Below, piece by piece: positions 40,326 to 43,681 of a stretch of 43,681 bases of DNA. The stretch is taken from the NCBI GenBank assembly GCA_947447995.1, contig CANFLQ010000011.1:1-43681 (forward strand). Direction: 5' to 3'. The stretch's first letter is position 1. Each line of letters starts with the position of its first letter. A model generated the notes under the pieces. It worked only from the letters and a program-made list of their open reading frames with translations, searched no databases and had not been told where the DNA came from. The DNA is from Bacteroidota bacterium (GTDB lineage Bacteria; Bacteroidota; Bacteroidia; 2-12-FULL-35-15). A program made the position numbers and the translations under genes.

Positions 40326-43300
40326 ATGAAAAAAAATCGAATACTAATTATATTCCTCGCCATTTTAGGTTTGAGTAATTTCGTTAAAGGGCAAACAGCA
40401 CCAACAATAACTTCTTTTTCACCTTTATCAGGTAAGGTGGGAACAGTTGTAAATATTACAGGTACTAGTTTTAATACGACTCCTGCAAACAATATAGTGT
40501 ATTTTGGTGCAGTAAAAGCTACGGTAACTGCAGCAACTGCAACAAGTTTAACTGTAACTGTTCCTGCGGGGGCTACTTATAATTATCTTACTGTTACTAA
40601 TTTAGCAAACAATCTTACTTCCTATTCTTTAAAAAAATTCAGCTCTATTTTTGATTGTGGAGGAACAATTAATTCAACTTCTTTTGCTGCTTCTGTCGAT
40701 TCTACCATAGGTTTTAACGGTATTACGACTATTGGTGATTTTAATATGGATGGATTGCCAGAGATAGTTGTGAGTACCGGTTCTGGAAAAGGTTCGGTTA
40801 CAGTAATGAAAAATACAAGCTCTGCCGGTTCAATTTCATTTACCAGTAAAATTAGTTTATTGATTAATTCTCAAGGTAAACCGATTGTTGGAGATGTTAA
40901 TGGAGATGGAAAGCTTGATATAATTTGCTACAGTTTGGATTCTTTATTCGTTTTCGAAAATACCTCAAATGGGGTGGATGGGGGGCTTTCTTTTTCAAAA
41001 ACTCAATTCATTATTGGTATAGGGGCTTCTAATTATATCTCTGACCTAGTTTTGGGTGATATTAATTCTGATGGGAAACCAGAAATAATAGTGAGCAGAG
41101 GACAATCAAATGCGTTTGGCATCTTCGAAAATAATGGATCTGTCAATACAATATCTTTTCGTTCACCAGTTGTTTTTTCTGTTGCTAATAATATCTTGGG
41201 AATAGATATCGGAGATATGGATCAAGATGGGATAGCGGATATTTTGATTGCGAATTATTTAGCAAATGGGATTAGAGTTTATAAAAACAATGGTTTAACT
41301 GGAACAATTTCAAATTCTTCTTTGACTAATATTGTTACTGTTCCCACCCCTGGTAACTATAATGGTTTGATTGAAATTGGTGATTGGGATATTGATGGAA
41401 AACTTGATTTTGCATTTGGATCTTTATCGCCAAGAAAACTGTATGTTTTTAGAAATAATAGTTCCTCTGGTACAACTTATGATACTTTAAGTGTTGATAT
41501 GGGAACTGTAGGCGTCCCTGTTCTAAATTTTGCAGGAGATATTGATGGTGATGGTAAGCCAGATTTTTCTGTTGTTTCAGAATCAAAAGTTAAACTGTTC
41601 AAAAATTCACTTACTTCAGATAATTTTAAAGCTTCTGCTGTTACAAATGTATTAAGCTATCCTTTTACTACTTTCGTGGTAAATTCTTCATTAACTGATT
41701 TAAATGGGGATGGTAAGCAGGATTTAATTATAGCAGGTTTTGTAAACAATAAAGTTTCAATTTTTAAAAATACTAGTAGTTTTACCCCTACAATGATAAG
41801 TGCTTCTTCCGCTACTATATGTAGTGGAGCTAGTCCTAATCTTATTTTTTCTGCCACTGCTACTTCGTCTTTCAGTTGGGAGGCAGCGGCTAATATATAT
41901 GTTACTGGTGAAACCTCTAGTCCAACTGTGTCAGCTACATTAAGTAATACACTTACAAATATAACCTCATCTGTTCAAACGGTAACTTATACGGTAATTC
42001 CAACTTCTACATCTGGCAGCTGTTCGGGTTCTCTGGGAGCCCAGCAAATATTTACCATTACAGTAAATCCAGTAGTAGGAGTATCTCCTTCTGCTACTAT
42101 TTGTAAGGGTAATTCAACTGTTTTAACAGCAAGTGGTTCCTCAAGTTATACTTGGTCTCCTTCATTCAGTTTAAACTCCTCCACAGCGACAAGTGTTACC
42201 GCTACGCCTACAGTTACAACTACATATATAGTAACTGGTACTAATGGAAGTTGTGCAAATACAGCAACGGTCACAGTAACAGTAAATCCCAATGCCTCAA
42301 TCGCTTTAAGTTCTGTCGCTGCTACTGCCAATCAAAGTGTATGTGTTGGATTAGGGATTGTTTCCACTAGGTATTCAATAGGAGGTAGCGGTACTAACGC
42401 CACTCAAACTGGCTTACCACCGGGCGTAACTGGAAGTTTCAATGCAGGAGTTTATACGATAATAGGAGCACCAACAACGGCAGGTATTTATGTCTATACA
42501 GTAACCACAACAGGAGGTGGTTGTGCACAAACAAGTATAACAGGTACTATAACAGCAACCCCCAATGCTTCAATCGCATTAAGTTCAGCCGCTGCTACTG
42601 CCAATCAAAGTGTATGTGTTGGATCAGGGATTGTTTCCACTACTTATTCCATAGGCGGTAGTGGTACTAACGCCACTCAAACGGGCTTACCACCAGGTGT
42701 AACTGGAAGTTACAATGGAGGGGTTTATACGATAATAGGTGCACCAACAACAGCAGGTATTTATGTCTATACAGTAAACACAACAGGTAGTTGTGCGCAA
42801 ACAAGTATAACAGGTACTATAACAGCCACCCCCAATGCTTCAATCGCATTAAGTTCAGCCGCAGCTACTGCTAATCAAAGTGTATGTGTTGGATCAGGGA
42901 TTGTTTCCACTACTTATTCCATAGGCGGTAGTGGTACTAACGCCACTCAAACGGGCTTACCACCAGGTGTAACTGGAAGTTACAATGCAGGGGTTTATGC
43001 GATAATAGGAGCACCAACAACGGCAGGTATTTATGTCTATACAGTAACCACAACAGGAGGTAGTTGTGCACAAACAAGTATAACAGGTACTATAACAGCA
43101 AACAGTTTACCAACAGTAGGAACAACAGTATCACCATCAACAGGAGTTTGTGCAGGCACCAGCGTAACCTTATTAGGTACAGGGGCAGTTAGTTATACCT
43201 GGACGGGCGGGGTAAGTAATGGCGTAGCATTTATCCCAAGTACCACCACCACCTATACTGTAACAGGTACAGATGCAATGGGCTGTAAGAATACCGCCCA

Positions 43301-43681
43301 AACCACAATAAATGTGAGTGGTTTACCAACAGTAGGAACAACAGTATCACCATCAACAGGAGTTTGTGCAGGCACCAGCGTAACCTTATTAGGTACAGGG
43401 GCAGTTAGTTATACCTGGACGGGCGGAGTAAGCAATGGCGTAGCATTTATCCCAAGCGCCACCACCACCTATACCGTAACGGGCACAGATGCAATGGGTT
43501 GTAAGAATACGGCCCAAACCACAATAACAGTAAATAATTTACCAAGTATATCGGTAAACAGTCCGAGTATATGTAGCGGAGCAACAGCCACTTTAAATGC
43601 AACAACAGGTTTAAGTTCATATATATGGACCAATTCAGCTCAAACTACATCTTCCATCACAACGGGATCATTAAGCAGTCC
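40326..43681 (+). CDS. Giant secreted surface protein, IPT + seven FG-GAP repeats + Ig-like repeats (partial, runs off the window)
   Basis: The ATG at 40326 opens a frame of 1118 codons without a stop up to the window edge. Residues 1-22 are a signal peptide (ending KGQ). Residues 25-110 are an IPT/TIG domain (PTITSFSPLSGKVGTVVNIT). Seven FG-GAP/VCBS repeats follow, each with a calcium loop D-x-N-x-DG, at residues 137, 189, 244, 296, 352, 404 and 457 (for example GDVNGDGKLDI), spaced 52-56 residues: a complete seven-bladed propeller. Two Ig-like domains (about 490-654) come next, then three copies of a 90-91-residue repeat (655-926) and two and a half copies of a 72-residue repeat (from 927). 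The C-terminal T9SS sorting domain expected for such a protein would lie beyond the window. Confidence 0.88.
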   Translation, partial: MKKNRILIIFLAILGLSNFVKGQTAPTITSFSPLSGKVGTVVNITGTSFNTTPANNIVYFGAVKATVTAATATSLTVTVPAGATYNYLTVTNLANNLTSYSLKKFSSIFDCGGTINSTSFAASVDSTIGFNGITTIGDFNMDGLPEIVVSTGSGKGSVTVMKNTSSAGSISFTSKISLLINSQGKPIVGDVNGDGKLDIICYSLDSLFVFENTSNGVDGGLSFSKTQFIIGIGASNYISDLVLGDINSDGKPEIIVSRGQSNAFGIFENNGSVNTISFRSPVVFSVANNILGIDIGDMDQDGIADILIANYLANGIRVYKNNGLTGTISNSSLTNIVTVPTPGNYNGLIEIGDWDIDGKLDFAFGSLSPRKLYVFRNNSSSGTTYDTLSVDMGTVGVPVLNFAGDIDGDGKPDFSVVSESKVKLFKNSLTSDNFKASAVTNVLSYPFTTFVVNSSLTDLNGDGKQDLIIAGFVNNKVSIFKNTSSFTPTMISASSATICSGASPNLIFSATATSSFSWEAAANIYVTGETSSPTVSATLSNTLTNITSSVQTVTYTVIPTSTSGSCSGSLGAQQIFTITVNPVVGVSPSATICKGNSTVLTASGSSSYTWSPSFSLNSSTATSVTATPTVTTTYIVTGTNGSCANTATVTVTVNPNASIALSSVAATANQSVCVGLGIVSTRYSIGGSGTNATQTGLPPGVTGSFNAGVYTIIGAPTTAGIYVYTVTTTGGGCAQTSITGTITATPNASIALSSAAATANQSVCVGSGIVSTTYSIGGSGTNATQTGLPPGVTGSYNGGVYTIIGAPTTAGIYVYTVNTTGSCAQTSITGTITATPNASIALSSAAATANQSVCVGSGIVSTTYSIGGSGTNATQTGLPPGVTGSYNAGVYAIIGAPTTAGIYVYTVTTTGGSCAQTSITGTITANSLPTVGTTVSPSTGVCAGTSVTLLGTGAVSYTWTGGVSNGVAFIPSTTTTYTVTGTDAMGCKNTAQTTINVSGLPTVGTTVSPSTGVCAGTSVTLLGTGAVSYTWTGGVSNGVAFIPSATTTYTVTGTDAMGCKNTAQTTITVNNLPSISVNSPSICSGATATLNATTGLSSYIWTNSAQTTSSITTGSLSS
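42288..43103 (+). repeat. Three tandem in-frame repeats of 273, 270 and 273 bases
   Basis: Units at 42288-42560, 42561-42830 and 42831-43103, each starting PNASIALSS and containing NQSVCVG and TGLPPGVTGS. Units two and three are nearly identical at DNA level, with a three-base indel in a GG-x-x-C stretch. They encode Ig-like domains of the surface protein. Confidence 0.9.
43104..43681 (+). repeat. Tandem 216-base repeats, two complete and a third begun
   Basis: Units at 43104-43319 and 43320-43535 encode almost the same 72 residues (LPTVGTTVSPSTGVCAGTSV at the start, YTVTGTDAMGCKNTAQTTI at the end). The third, from 43536, has the same frame and Cys/Trp spacing but a different sequence, so the first two are a recent duplication. 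Confidence 0.9.

Noticed and set aside
42288-43535. Regularly repeated DNA at the right end looks at first like a CRISPR or satellite array
   Set aside because: The repeats are multiples of three, stay in one open frame and code for Ig-like domains; there are no short repeat-spacer units and no cas genes.

Overview
The window reads as a chromosomal segment of a Bacteroidota bacterium. The DNA is AT-rich. Several promoters match the Bacteroidota pattern TTTG-(19 nt)-TAnnTTTG. The gene families fit the same phylum: a type IX secretion 'plug' protein (DUF5103), DUF4294, GbsR-like regulator, DCC and TIGR01777 proteins, a greA-HIT pair, a large FG-GAP/Ig-repeat surface protein, and many lipoproteins with a Cys-Lys-Lys-Asp start. 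I cannot fix the genus from sequence alone.

Layout. 1-75: start of an IS1595-like transposase cut by the window edge. 267-1446: a four-helix membrane protein and trmD. 1472-6714 (minus): a probable operon of POT peptide transporter, GlcD-like FAD oxidase, biotin carboxylase accC and a DUF4294 protein. 6817-7550: an exported thioredoxin-like protein, a bidirectional terminator and tRNA-His(GTG). 7678-11831: copper P-type ATPase, glycosyltransferase and methyltransferase, tightly packed and closed by a hairpin terminator. 12004-17836: YwqK-like repeat protein, mnmA, a lipoprotein, cinA, L31 type B and sucC. 17930-22065: a secreted M48 metalloprotease overlapping a secreted leucine-rich-repeat protein by one base. 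22079-23953: HIT protein and greA, a small basic exported protein, and a lipoprotein that looks like a Rieske fold without its cluster ligands.

23960-33839 (minus) holds pbpC and a very large alpha-2-macroglobulin, two genes often adjacent in bacteria because they act together in the periplasm. Here they are separated by a KAP-type P-loop NTPase gene and a cluster of nested REP-like palindromes. A degenerate copy of the same palindrome family lies after cinA. Upstream of the macroglobulin gene is a 35-codon relic of diacylglycerol kinase.

34198-38537: a GbsR/MarR-like regulator followed by a DCC thiol-disulfide protein and a TIGR01777 epimerase, then a CPBP-family membrane protein and a ZnT9-like cation diffusion facilitator. 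The same inverted repeat, TTTCAA-N6-TTGAAA, lies in front of the regulator and in front of the DCC-epimerase pair, and overlaps the promoter -33 element of the regulator. This predicts a small autoregulated regulon. 38550-39890 (minus) is the T9SS plug protein. Divergent from it, 40326 to the window end is the start of a giant secreted protein with an IPT/TIG domain, seven FG-GAP repeats (a complete seven-bladed propeller) and then long, nearly identical Ig-like repeats.

Most of the window is ordinary housekeeping. The parts that reward a second look are the two-operator GbsR regulon, the KAP/REP insertion between macroglobulin and pbpC, the M48-LRR pair, the dgkA relic, the Rieske-like lipoprotein and the repeat-rich surface protein.
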